DNA of 64,000 bases from Pseudomonas neuropathica. GTDB taxonomy: Bacteria; Pseudomonadota; Gammaproteobacteria; Pseudomonadales; Pseudomonadaceae. Position 1 is the stretch's first letter. Every line of letters begins with the position of its first letter. Of the stretch, positions 54,329-62,447 are shown one piece after another. The translations under genes were made by a program, and so were the position numbers. The notes under the pieces are model-generated. The model saw only the letters and a list, made by a program, of their open reading frames with translations, was not told the origin of the DNA and made no database searches. The DNA lies in contig NZ_JACOPX010000001.1 of the NCBI RefSeq assembly GCF_015461835.1, positions 186,001-250,000 on the forward strand. Reading direction: 5' to 3'.

Positions 54329-55360
54329 TTACCAGAAGCGCTGCTGGGTCAGCCGACTCCACCAGCTCAATAGCACACGGTCTACCGAACCGCTGGCGGC
54401 GATGCCGATACGCTCCTGCAGGCTTTTGCGCTCGGCGTAGTGCAGGTGATAGACCTCGGCTTTTTTCGCCCGATCTGCGAGGTACTCATCGCTGGTCTTG
54501 AGTTCATCGACCAATTGCTTATCCAGCGCGGCGACGCCGAGCCAGACTTCACCGGTGGCCACATCGTCAATCGCCAGTTGCGGGCGATAGCGGGCCACGA
54601 AGTTCTTGAACAGTTGATGGGTGATGTCCAGGTCTTCCTGAAACTTCTCCCGGCCCTTCTCGGTGTTTTCGCCAAACACGGTCAGGGTGCGCTTGTACTC
54701 ACCGGCGGTGAGGACTTCAAAGTCGATGTCGTGTTTCTTCAGCAAGCGGTTGACGTTGGGCAGCTGTGCAACCACGCCGATCGAGCCGAGAATCGCGAAC
54801 GGCGCGCTGATGATCTTCTCGCCGATGCACGCCATCATGTAGCCGCCGCTGGCCGCGACCTTGTCGATGCACACGGTCAACGGTACGCCGGCCTCGCGGA
54901 TACGCGCCAGTTGCGAGGATGCCAGACCATAGCTGTGAACCATGCCGCCGCCGCTTTCCAGACGCAGGACCACTTCGTCCTTTGGCGTGGCGAGCGTCAG
55001 CAGTGCGGTGATTTCATGGCGCAGGCTTTCAGTGGCCGAGGCCTTGATGTCGCCGTCGAAATCCAGCACGAACACACGCGATTTGTCTTCAGGCTGTTTC
55101 TTCTGCTTTTTCGCGCTTTTCTCGGACTTGGCCTCGCCCTTGCGCAAAGCCTTGAGCTGATCCTTGTCGAGCAACGTCTGCTCCAGGCGCTCACGCAAGC
55201 CCTTGTAGAAATCATTGAGTTTGCTGACCTGCAACTGACCGGCCGATTTGCGCCGGCCCTTGCTGCGCAATGCGGCAAAACTGGCAAGCACCACCAGAAT
55301 GGCGACTACCAGGGTGACGGTCTTGGCCAGGAAGCTGGCGTATTCGGTGAAAAACTCCAC
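54329..55360 (-). CDS. sohB: Inner-membrane S49 protease SohB
   Basis: 343-aa peptidase of family S49. An N-terminal membrane helix (VTLVVAILVVLASFAAL) is followed by a charged Lys/Glu linker (AKSEKSAKKQKKQPEDK) and the protease domain. The Ser-Lys dyad is visible as S171 (DKVAASGGYMMACIG) and K223 (LTAGEYKRTLTVFG). It starts at a GTG with AGGAG at good spacing. Family role: cleavage of signal-peptide remnants or misfolded membrane proteins. Confidence 0.94.
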   Translation of the reverse strand: MEFFTEYASFLAKTVTLVVAILVVLASFAALRSKGRRKSAGQLQVSKLNDFYKGLRERLEQTLLDKDQLKALRKGEAKSEKSAKKQKKQPEDKSRVFVLDFDGDIKASATESLRHEITALLTLATPKDEVVLRLESGGGMVHSYGLASSQLARIREAGVPLTVCIDKVAASGGYMMACIGEKIISAPFAILGSIGVVAQLPNVNRLLKKHDIDFEVLTAGEYKRTLTVFGENTEKGREKFQEDLDITHQLFKNFVARYRPQLAIDDVATGEVWLGVAALDKQLVDELKTSDEYLADRAKKAEVYHLHYAERKSLQERIGIAASGSVDRVLLSWWSRLTQQRFW

Positions 55361-55564
55361 AAAGACTCCTTAAACGATGCGCGGAAGTGAGACACACGCG
55401 GGATGGCTCCAGCATACCCATGCGTCAGCTTGTCGGCCAGCCGTGAAACCTCTGGCAACACCCCTGTAACGGGCATTTCAAACAAGCGTATGTTTTTTCA
55501 TTGACAGCTACCCGTCATCCTCATAACCTCGCCACAACCTTCAACGTACCGGGATGACGCGGAC

Positions 55565-56275
55565 GTGGGCAGCATCTACTTGATTCGACATGGCCAGGCC
55601 TCCTTTGGTGCAGACGACTATGACGTCCTGTCGCCGACCGGTGTGCGTCAGGCAGAAATCCTCGGTCAGCACCTCGCTGAACTGGGCATCAGCTTCGATC
55701 GCTGCCTCGCCGGTGACCTGCGTCGCCAACAGCACACGGCCACCAGCGCGCTGGCGCAATACGCCGCCAAAGGCCTGCCGGTGCCGACCCTGGAAACCGA
55801 TTCTGCGTTCAACGAATTCGATGCCGACGCGGTCATTCGCGCGCTGCTCCCGGACATGCTGGCGGACGAGCCGGAAGCCCTCGACATCCTGCGCAACGCC
55901 GCACAGAACCGTGGCGAATTCCAACGGATTTTCGCCTTGATCATCGAGCGCTGGCTGGCCGGCACTTTTGACACGCCGGGGCTGGAAAGCTGGCTGGGTT
56001 TCGTCGAACGGGTTCAGGCCGGGCTGCAGCGAATTCTTGAACAGGCTGGCGACAAACAGAAAATCGCCGTGTTCACCTCCGGCGGCACCATCACCGCCCT
56101 GCTCCACCTCATTACGCAAATGCCTGCCAGACAGGCCTTTGAATTGAACTGGCAAATCGTCAACACCTCGCTCAACCAGCTGAAGTTCCGCGGTCGCGAG
56201 GTGGCTTTGGCTTCCTTTAACAGTCATGCACATCTGCAACTGTTGAAGGCTCCGGAACTCATCACTTTCCGTTGA
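55565..56275 (+). CDS. Histidine phosphatase family protein
   Basis: 236-aa phosphoglycerate-mutase-like phosphatase. The catalytic R8-H9-G10 is in IYLIRHGQASFG; the second motif is DRCLAGDLRRQQHTATSA, and the distal histidine region is SHAHLQLL. It starts at a GTG. The substrate is unknown. The next gene (SCP2-type) follows by 50 bases in the same direction, so they may be cotranscribed. Confidence 0.88.
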   Translation: MGSIYLIRHGQASFGADDYDVLSPTGVRQAEILGQHLAELGISFDRCLAGDLRRQQHTATSALAQYAAKGLPVPTLETDSAFNEFDADAVIRALLPDMLADEPEALDILRNAAQNRGEFQRIFALIIERWLAGTFDTPGLESWLGFVERVQAGLQRILEQAGDKQKIAVFTSGGTITALLHLITQMPARQAFELNWQIVNTSLNQLKFRGREVALASFNSHAHLQLLKAPELITFR

Positions 56276-56325
56276 GTCCGGTTAACTGTGAACCTTGCTG
56301 TAATCAACCTCATAAGGATCGAACC

Positions 56326-56643
56326 ATGACCTCCGTAGCCGATGCCGTAAAAGCAATGCAAGCCAAGTTCAACCCAGCCGCTGCTGCCGGTCTGGATCTG
56401 GTTTTCGGTTTCAACATCACTGACGAAGACAAGCAGTACTCGCTGATCGTCAAAGACGGCACCTGCGATATCCAGGAAGGCGAGAACCCGGACGCCAACT
56501 GCACGCTGGTACTGGATAGCGAAACCCTGAAAGGTATCGTCAGCGGCGAAACCGACGGCATGCAGGCGTTCATGGGCGGCAAGCTGCGCGTTGAAGGCGA
56601 CATGATGCTGTCGATGAAACTGTCCGAGCTGTTCCCGTCGTAA
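56326..56643 (+). CDS. SCP2 sterol-carrier-like protein
   Basis: 105-aa protein with a single SCP2 domain (LVFGFNITDEDKQYSLIV, ANCTLVLDSETLKGIVSG, GGKLRVEGDMMLSMKL). The fold has a hydrophobic tunnel that holds acyl chains or sterols. ATAAGG precedes the ATG. Bacterial members are thought to carry lipids or acyl-CoA. Ends just before a terminator. Confidence 0.93.
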   Translation: MTSVADAVKAMQAKFNPAAAAGLDLVFGFNITDEDKQYSLIVKDGTCDIQEGENPDANCTLVLDSETLKGIVSGETDGMQAFMGGKLRVEGDMMLSMKLSELFPS

Positions 56644-56665
56644 TAGCGACGTTCAGCGGCATAAG

Positions 56666-56692
56666 AATCCCGCCTTCATGGCGGGATTTTTT
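56666..56692 (+). terminator. Intrinsic terminator after SCP2-type gene
   Basis: Stem AATCCCGCC (56666-56674) and its complement (56680-56688), five-base loop, then a run of T. Confidence 0.92.
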
Positions 56693-56850
56693 CATTCGCG
56701 CGCTCAAATTTACTGCGCATTCCCGCTCCCACATTCTGTTGCCATGCCTTCGACGGCAATGGCCGGCAGCGTGTTCATGGCCAGCCGCAAGGCCAGGCTC
56801 AAAGGTAATTTGACGGGTAAAAACTGAATCATGAACAGCATCTTTGCTTG

Positions 56851-57354
56851 TCAGGCCAATGCCATGTCCTTCAACAACCGGGTATCCAGGCCAAACCTTT
56901 CTTGAGAGACCATTTTGAACTGCCCCTCTGCCAGCTCGCAGCTCACCAGCAGATTCCAGGAATACCGAGTCGCCGCCGAGGGGATCAGCACAAACGGATG
57001 TTCGGCCAGCAGCGCCTCGGCAAACAACTGCTGATTGGGTGAAGGTCGGGCGGGGCTTAACCAGTACGGATTCGGCACCTCTTCCGGCTGCACGATTCTG
57101 ACCTTGGCATCGCTGATGACTTCAAAGCACGTCAGCACGTACGGCTCACTGTCGAGCGCATCAAAACTGTTATTGGCTGCCACCTCCAGAATGGCCGAAG
57201 ACGGATCGACTGATGCATAAACGACTCGCCGGCCAGGCACATTCCATCGACCTCCATTCAGTTCTGAACCTATCCCCCTGTCCCACGTAGTCCCGTAAAC
57301 CTCGGGATCCAGCCGCCAGGCATACCAGTGCTCGTCCCAAGGCAAGGGATTCAT
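56851..57354 (-). CDS. RES-domain toxin (NAD+ phosphorylase type)
   Basis: 167-aa toxin of the RES family. The conserved early arginine and tyrosine appear in HWYAWRLDPEVYG; GGRWNVPGRRVVYAS and SSAILEVAANN complete the site. RES toxins of this kind degrade NAD+ and arrest growth. The ATG at 57354 overlaps the stop of the antitoxin gene (ATGA); a longer reading frame would run through that gene. The order antitoxin-toxin and the overlap are the standard arrangement. Confidence 0.9.
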   Translation of the reverse strand: MNPLPWDEHWYAWRLDPEVYGTTWDRGIGSELNGGRWNVPGRRVVYASVDPSSAILEVAANNSFDALDSEPYVLTCFEVISDAKVRIVQPEEVPNPYWLSPARPSPNQQLFAEALLAEHPFVLIPSAATRYSWNLLVSCELAEGQFKMVSQERFGLDTRLLKDMALA

Positions 57355-57827
57355 GGGTAAACCCCGGACATGATCTGCCACAAATATTGTTCCACCATCT
57401 GGAAACCCAGTGGATGTCGGATAAATTCCAACGGTACGCGGCCGCTCAGATAAGGGCTGGGTTTCTGCAGCCAAGCCTCCGCCCGCGATTGCCCGGCGAA
57501 TGCCCGAGTGGCCATCTCCAGTACCAGCGCATATTGGTAGGCGACGACACTCTGCTGCGGGTCAAGCCGTACCGGTTTGCCTTCCTTCATGAGCCGGCGC
57601 ACGGTTCTTACAGACTTGCCGGTGATACGTTTGACCATGTCTTCACGCAGATACAACTCGCAAGTTGAAAGCATGTTGACGACATCGCTCAGCTCAAAGC
57701 CCTCGTCGGTTAGGCGGATGATCAGCAGGGCATCGTCACCGATGTTCTGGCCGTTCACGAGCAGATCGACAGGCTTGCCCGCGACCTTCTTCAGCCCCGT
57801 CAGCCGGGGCGCTTTTGGTGTGGGCAT
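57351..57827 (-). CDS. Xre/MbcA/ParS-type antitoxin
   Basis: 158-aa antitoxin. The N-terminal half carries a helix-turn-helix-like region (LREDMVKRITGKSVRTVRRL), and the C-terminal half is the toxin-binding domain (AEAWLQKPSPYLSGRVPLEF, then an MVEQYLWQI end). It should bind and neutralise the RES toxin and repress its own promoter. I chose the ATG at 57827, which has GGAGGATATCGCG directly upstream; an ATG 15 bases earlier lies before that site. Confidence 0.9.
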   Translation of the reverse strand: MPTPKAPRLTGLKKVAGKPVDLLVNGQNIGDDALLIIRLTDEGFELSDVVNMLSTCELYLREDMVKRITGKSVRTVRRLMKEGKPVRLDPQQSVVAYQYALVLEMATRAFAGQSRAEAWLQKPSPYLSGRVPLEFIRHPLGFQMVEQYLWQIMSGVYP

Positions 57828-57945
57828 CGCGATATCCTCCATGGGGCATCTGGCGCGATCGTCGATCCAGAAATTGCGCAGGGAATAAACAGAGGTTTCA
57901 TGCTCAATGTGTGGGGTACGCATAATTAATCCTTGATCCGTTAGC

Positions 57946-57966
57946 CTGAGCGTTCAAGCCGCTCAG
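57946..57966. promoter_or_regulatory. Candidate operator of the RES/Xre operon
   Basis: Dyad CTGAGCG (57946-57952) and CGCTCAG (57960-57966) with 7-base spacer, about 120 bases upstream of the antitoxin start. Xre-type antitoxins usually bind such palindromes, so autoregulation is a reasonable inference. Confidence 0.45.
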
Positions 57967-58002
57967 CGACTTCAATGTCAGGACCGATGCTATAGATCGC
58001 GC

Positions 58003-58034
58003 TTCCGACGACCAACCTGAAAAGGTCGTCGGAA
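58003..58034. repeat. 11-bp inverted repeat hairpin
   Basis: Arms TTCCGACGACC (58003-58013) and GGTCGTCGGAA (58024-58034) with a 10-base loop. No gene ends nearby on either strand, so it is not an obvious terminator. Confidence 0.6.
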
Positions 58035-58382
58035 ATATCCCCTGCTTGCCGCAAAACCCTGCATTTTCCGTAGGACGTAAACACAAAAATCCTGCCATCA
58101 GCCGCCGCAGTGATCACTCACATCCAGCCACCACTGCCGCCCGTCTGGCTCTAAGCCAGGCGCGACTGCGCAGCAGCCCCGGCCACACTTTAAGCAATAA
58201 AAAATAACCAGATTCAAACCATTGAATATAAGGAGCTTGGTCGCCGCAGAAACATTGGCTGACAGAACGTTGACCTCGATCACTGGCGCGTGGGTGGTCA
58301 CTGATTAATCTCGCGGCTCAATCGAAGGCCAGGGACGGCTCAGCGAGAGCCCACGGCCGAATCCACTCAAGGAAGAGCAATC

Positions 58383-60101
58383 ATGCGATCACTCAACATC
58401 ATTCTGCTGTCGTCAGCGTTCAACGGCCTGACTCAACGCGCCTGGCTGGAACTGCGCGAGGCCGGGCACTCACCCAGCGTTGTGCTGTTTACCGATGAAC
58501 AGGCCGTGTGCGAACAGATCGAACACAGCGGCGCGGATCTGGTGATCTGCCCGTTCCTCAAGGACCGCGTGCCGCAGGCGCTGTGGAGCAACACCGAACG
58601 GCCAGTGGTGATCATCCATCCGGGTATCGTCGGCGATCGGGGCGCCAGTGCCCTCGACTGGGCGATTACCAATGAACTGCCAAGCTGGGGCGTCACCGCG
58701 TTGCAGGCAGTTGAGGAAATGGATGCCGGCCCGGTGTGGGCAACCTGCGAATTCAACCTGCCGGCGGGCCTGCGCAAATCCGAGCTGTACAACGGCCGGG
58801 TCAGTGATGCGGCGATTCGTTGTATTCGCGAAGTGGTGGAGAAATTCATCGAAGGGTTTGAACCGGTTGCCCTCGACTATGCCGATACAAAAGTACGCGG
58901 ACGCTTGCAGCCGAACATGAAACAGGTCGACCGCAGCTTCAGCTGGCACGATTGCGCACGCTTCATCAAACGCTGCATCGATGCTGCCGACGGCCAGCCC
59001 GGCGTGTTGGCGAGCCTCGCCGGCGGTCAGTATTACGTGTACGACGCGCACCTGGATTCGCGTAGCGGCATGCCCGGCGAGATTCTCGCGGTGCATGACG
59101 ATGCGGTGCTGGTCGCCGCCGGTGATCAAAGCCTGTGGATCGGCGCGCTACGGCGCAAACCGCAACCTGGCGAAGAGACCTTCAAGCAACCGGCGCGGCA
59201 CGTGCTGGCCGGGCAACTGGCCGAGGTGCCTGTGCTGGACTGGTCGATCGCCACGCAGCCGTTCAGTAACGAAGCCTATCAACCGATCCGCTACCGGGAA
59301 TCCGGCATCGTCGGTGAGCTGACCTTCGAGTTCTACAACGGCGCCATGAGCACCGAGCAGTGCCAGCGCATGGTCGCCGCGCTGCGCTGGGCCAAATCCC
59401 GTGATACCCAGGTGTTGTTGATCAAGGGTGGGCGCGGCAGTTTTTCCAACGGCGTGCATTTGAACGTGATTCAGGCCGCGCAGGATCCTGGCGCCGAAGC
59501 CTGGGCGAACATTCAGGCAATCGATGATGTTTGCGCAGAACTGCTGACGGCCCGGCAACTGGTGGTCAGTGGCGTTACCGGCAACGCGGGCGCCGGTGGT
59601 GTGATGCTTGCGCTGGCGGCCGACATTGTCTTTGCCCGCGCCGATATCGTGCTCAATCCGCATTACAAGAGCATGGGCTTGTACGGCTCCGAATACTGGA
59701 CCTACAGCCTGCCCCGCGCCGTCGGTCCGGCAATGGCCGAGCAATTGACCCAGGCTTGCCTGCCGGTAAGCGCGGTACAGGCGTGGCAACTGGGCATGGT
59801 TCAGGAAGTCGGCCCGCGCTGCCCGGACGAGTTTGCCCTGTGGTTGCTGCAACGGGCCAACAGCGTGGTGAGCGATCCGACTTACGCGGCGGTACGCGAG
59901 CGCAAGGCGCGGGTTGATCAGGTATTGATCCAGCAATGCCGCGAAACCGAGCTGCAGGAGATGCAGGAAGACATGCTCTACAACCGTAATCAGTTTGCCG
60001 AGAAGTGCCGAAATTTTGTCTTCAAACGCAAGGTGTGTGGCACGCCGGCGCGGTTGATTGAAGAGTGGGCGCGGGTGCGTTCGGTTGAGTTGGCCAGTTG
60101 A
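58383..60101 (+). CDS. HypX/HoxX-like protein (formyl-THF hydrolase plus crotonase fold)
   Basis: 572-aa two-domain protein. Residues ~1-270 resemble the formyltransferase fold: VIIHPGIVGDRGASALDWAI contains the HPG signature, and ELPSWGVTALQAVEEMDAG follows. Residues ~300-560 are a crotonase/enoyl-CoA-hydratase fold (ISGVTGNAGAGGVMLALAAD, then NPHYKSMGLYGSEYWTYSLP). This is the layout of HypX/HoxX, which makes CO for the NiFe-hydrogenase active site from formyl-tetrahydrofolate. No hydrogenase or other hyp gene lies in the window. The ATG has AAGGAAGAG at good spacing. Confidence 0.85.
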   Translation: MRSLNIILLSSAFNGLTQRAWLELREAGHSPSVVLFTDEQAVCEQIEHSGADLVICPFLKDRVPQALWSNTERPVVIIHPGIVGDRGASALDWAITNELPSWGVTALQAVEEMDAGPVWATCEFNLPAGLRKSELYNGRVSDAAIRCIREVVEKFIEGFEPVALDYADTKVRGRLQPNMKQVDRSFSWHDCARFIKRCIDAADGQPGVLASLAGGQYYVYDAHLDSRSGMPGEILAVHDDAVLVAAGDQSLWIGALRRKPQPGEETFKQPARHVLAGQLAEVPVLDWSIATQPFSNEAYQPIRYRESGIVGELTFEFYNGAMSTEQCQRMVAALRWAKSRDTQVLLIKGGRGSFSNGVHLNVIQAAQDPGAEAWANIQAIDDVCAELLTARQLVVSGVTGNAGAGGVMLALAADIVFARADIVLNPHYKSMGLYGSEYWTYSLPRAVGPAMAEQLTQACLPVSAVQAWQLGMVQEVGPRCPDEFALWLLQRANSVVSDPTYAAVRERKARVDQVLIQQCRETELQEMQEDMLYNRNQFAEKCRNFVFKRKVCGTPARLIEEWARVRSVELAS

Positions 60102-60117
60102 TTTCGCGGTGACTGCT

Positions 60118-60283
60118 TCCCCTCTCCCAAGGGAGAGGGAACCGAGCCGGGGATATTGGCGATCTTCACCGACCTGAGAGTCTTGCTTTGAATCCATAAT
60201 CGACGCGATCTTTCAGGTCGATGTATGACGCCAGACACCTCGGTCAGTCCCCATTCCCTCCGGGAGAGAGTTAGGGTGAGGGG
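60118..60283. repeat. Dispersed MITE-like element, copy 2
   Basis: About 166 bp, related to the copy at 8971-9118. It opens with CCCCTCTCCCAAGGGAGAGG and closes with CCCTCCGGGAGAGAG followed by GGGTGAGGGG. The inner CCGACCTGA segment is shared by both copies. It lies between the hypX-like gene and the LysR gene. Confidence 0.75.
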
Positions 60284-60327
60284 CTTTTGCCTTTACAATG
60301 CCCGCCACCTCAAACACCGGCCCGCCC

Positions 60328-61191
60328 ATGGACATCGATCTCGCTCGCACCTTTCTGGAAATCGTCCGCCACGGCAGCCTCGCCGCGGCGGCGCAGAAGC
60401 TGTTCGTCACGCAAACGGCAATAACCGCTCGCGTGCAGAAACTCGAAAGTCAGCTGGGCAGCACGCTGTTCGTGCGTAACCGCGCCGGGGCGAAACTGAC
60501 GCCCAATGGCGAGGCTTTTGTGGTTTACGCCAATCAACTGGTGCAAACCTGGGAAGCCGCGCGCCGCGACCTGCCGCTGCCCGAGGGCTATCACAACGTG
60601 CTGCACATCGGCGGCGAAGTCAGCCTGTGCAACCCGTTGATGCTCAGTTGGGCGGCGGAACTGCGCGAGAAGATTCCGGGGCATGCCCTGCGCATGGAAA
60701 TTCGCGACGGCGAAAACCTCCTGCGCCAACTCGAACTCGGTGTGCTCGACGCCGCACTGGTCTACCAGCCGGAATACTGGCCAGGCTTGCAGGTCGAGCA
60801 AGTGCTGGAAGAAAAACTGATCCTGGTGCGAGCCCCCGATCGTCCCGATCCCTACGTCTACATCGACTGGGGCCCGGACTTCCGCCGCCAGCATGACTCC
60901 GCCCTGCCGGAAAAAGCCAAAGCCGCGCTGAGTTTCAACCTCGGCCCGCTGGCCCTGCAGTACATTCTCGAACACGGCGGCAGCGGCTATTTCCGTACCC
61001 GCGTGGTCCGCACCTATCTGGAAAGCGGCGCCCTCGAAGCAGTGACCAAAGCTCCGGAGTTCGGCTATCCGACTTACCTCGTGTACTCACGCGATCGCGA
61101 TTCGGCGACGCTGCAGCAAGCCTTCCATCTGCTGCGCGAAGTGATCCGCACCGATGATGACTGGTCGCAACGCTGGAACCCGCTGAGCTGA
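60328..61191 (+). CDS. LysR-family transcriptional regulator
   Basis: 287-aa LysR regulator. The winged helix-turn-helix occupies the first ~60 residues (LARTFLEIVRHGSLAAAAQK, VTQTAITARVQKLE). The C-terminal effector-binding domain includes VLHIGGEVSLCNPLM. I chose the ATG at 60328 (MDIDLARTF), the usual family start, over an ATG 30 bases upstream. It reads in the same direction as both neighbours, so its target is not obvious; the downstream desaturase operon is a possibility. Confidence 0.92.
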   Translation: MDIDLARTFLEIVRHGSLAAAAQKLFVTQTAITARVQKLESQLGSTLFVRNRAGAKLTPNGEAFVVYANQLVQTWEAARRDLPLPEGYHNVLHIGGEVSLCNPLMLSWAAELREKIPGHALRMEIRDGENLLRQLELGVLDAALVYQPEYWPGLQVEQVLEEKLILVRAPDRPDPYVYIDWGPDFRRQHDSALPEKAKAALSFNLGPLALQYILEHGGSGYFRTRVVRTYLESGALEAVTKAPEFGYPTYLVYSRDRDSATLQQAFHLLREVIRTDDDWSQRWNPLS

Positions 61192-61301
61192 AGCGGCGGC
61201 TTCACAGCCGATCATGGCGCATGTGCCATTGCGGTCCGGCCTGCACATACGGCCGGATCGGCTAATCTGCCGGGTACAACAACAATCCCGCAGGTGATGC
61301 A

Positions 61302-62447
61302 GTGAGGCAGACCACCGAGGCATTTCGCAGCCGCTATCGTGCGGCCATTCATCCGCTGTACAACCCGTGGCTGCACGGCGCCTTCGTGCTGCTGTTCGGT
61401 GTGTTGGCCATTGGTGGTTTCTGGAGCAGCGTGCAGCAGGTCAGCCTGCTGGAATGGCTGACGGTGCCGTTGACCCTGTTGTTTTTCAATTTCGCCGTGT
61501 ACATGGTCCATCGTCATCTCGGCCACCACAAAAAGACCTTCGCGAAAATGTTCTACGCCCGGCATGCCGGCGATCATCACAGTTTCTTCACCCCCGGCCA
61601 CATGACCTACGACAGCGCCCGCGACTGGCGAGTGATTCTGTTCCCCGCGTGGCTGATCGTGCTGCACACACTGCTGATCACCCTGCCGCTGTGGTGGCTG
61701 ATCGCACAGGTAAACGCCAACATGGCCGGGTTGTTTGGCGGCTGCATGGTCCTCGGTTATCTGACTTACGAGATATTCCACGCCTGCGAACACCTGCCGC
61801 CGCACAACCCGCTGACCCGCCTGCCGTGGATCCGCCAGATGCGCCACTTGCACGAGCTGCATCACCGCCGCGAGCGCATGCAGGAGCGCAATTTCAACAT
61901 CGTTTTGCCGCTGATGGACTACCTGTTTGGCACCCTTTACCGGGAGCCGGAAACCACCCCTTTGAGCGATTCGAAAATGCCCATGACCCGCCTGCAACAC
62001 CCGATCGATATCGCTGGTGAACCTATCGCCGTGCTGGCCTATGCCGCCAGTGTCAGTCGCTGGCCGGAGTGGCACCCCTCGTCGCTGAAAATCGACGGTG
62101 CGCAAGGCCCGTTGCATGCCGGCGCGCGCTTCGAAGAGGACATTCATGCCGGCGGGCGCGCGGGCCATTTGCGCTGGGAAGTCACCGAATACCTGCCCGG
62201 CCGGCGCTGGTGCGCGCGGGCGCAGGGCGATCATGGTTTGTCGCTGCTGCTGACCTATGAATGCAGCCCCGAGGGCAGCGGCACACGGTTTGTGCGCACG
62301 CTGGATTATCGCTTCGACGGACTGGGCATGCGCATCGCCAATCGCTTGCTGCTCAAACGGCGCATCGAGCGCGAATCCGCCGCATCGATGCTGGCGCTGC
62401 GCGACATGGCCGCCCGCTACCTGGCCTCGGCGAGGGCCAGCGCGTGA
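61302..62447 (+). CDS. Sterol desaturase/fatty acid hydroxylase fused to SRPBCC domain
   Basis: 381-aa protein. Residues ~1-220 are a membrane di-iron hydroxylase with several helices and the histidine clusters HRHLGHHKK, HAGDHHSFF, HACEHLPPHN and HLHELHHRRERM. From about 228 a soluble SRPBCC (START-like) ligand-binding domain follows (IAVLAYAASVSRWPEWHP, ARFEEDIHAGGRAGHLRWEV). The second domain may bind the lipid substrate or product. It starts at a GTG with CAGGTGATG upstream, and its TGA overlaps the next gene (GTGA). Substrate unknown. Confidence 0.85.
   Translation: MRQTTEAFRSRYRAAIHPLYNPWLHGAFVLLFGVLAIGGFWSSVQQVSLLEWLTVPLTLLFFNFAVYMVHRHLGHHKKTFAKMFYARHAGDHHSFFTPGHMTYDSARDWRVILFPAWLIVLHTLLITLPLWWLIAQVNANMAGLFGGCMVLGYLTYEIFHACEHLPPHNPLTRLPWIRQMRHLHELHHRRERMQERNFNIVLPLMDYLFGTLYREPETTPLSDSKMPMTRLQHPIDIAGEPIAVLAYAASVSRWPEWHPSSLKIDGAQGPLHAGARFEEDIHAGGRAGHLRWEVTEYLPGRRWCARAQGDHGLSLLLTYECSPEGSGTRFVRTLDYRFDGLGMRIANRLLLKRRIERESAASMLALRDMAARYLASARASA

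Larger units (their letters stand above)
57828..58382. other. Long intergenic region between toxin-antitoxin pair and hypX-like gene
   Basis: 555 bases without a convincing gene. It holds the antitoxin promoter side with a dyad at 57946-57966, a strong hairpin at 58003-58034, and an AT-rich stretch (about 58190-58235) that could contain the promoter of the hypX-like gene, whose ribosome site is AAGGAAGAG. A 64-codon minus-strand frame at 57904-58098 has no supporting features and I left it out. Confidence 0.5.

Noticed and set aside
56700..56850. ~43-codon minus-strand ORF after the SCP2-type gene
   Set aside because: Its end is made of a decayed REP half (CCCGCTCCCACATTC) and no clear ribosome site is present, so it is probably not coding.
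57904..58098. 64-codon minus-strand ORF upstream of the RES/Xre operon
   Set aside because: No ribosome site, unusual composition, overlaps the dyad and hairpin; no recognisable domain.
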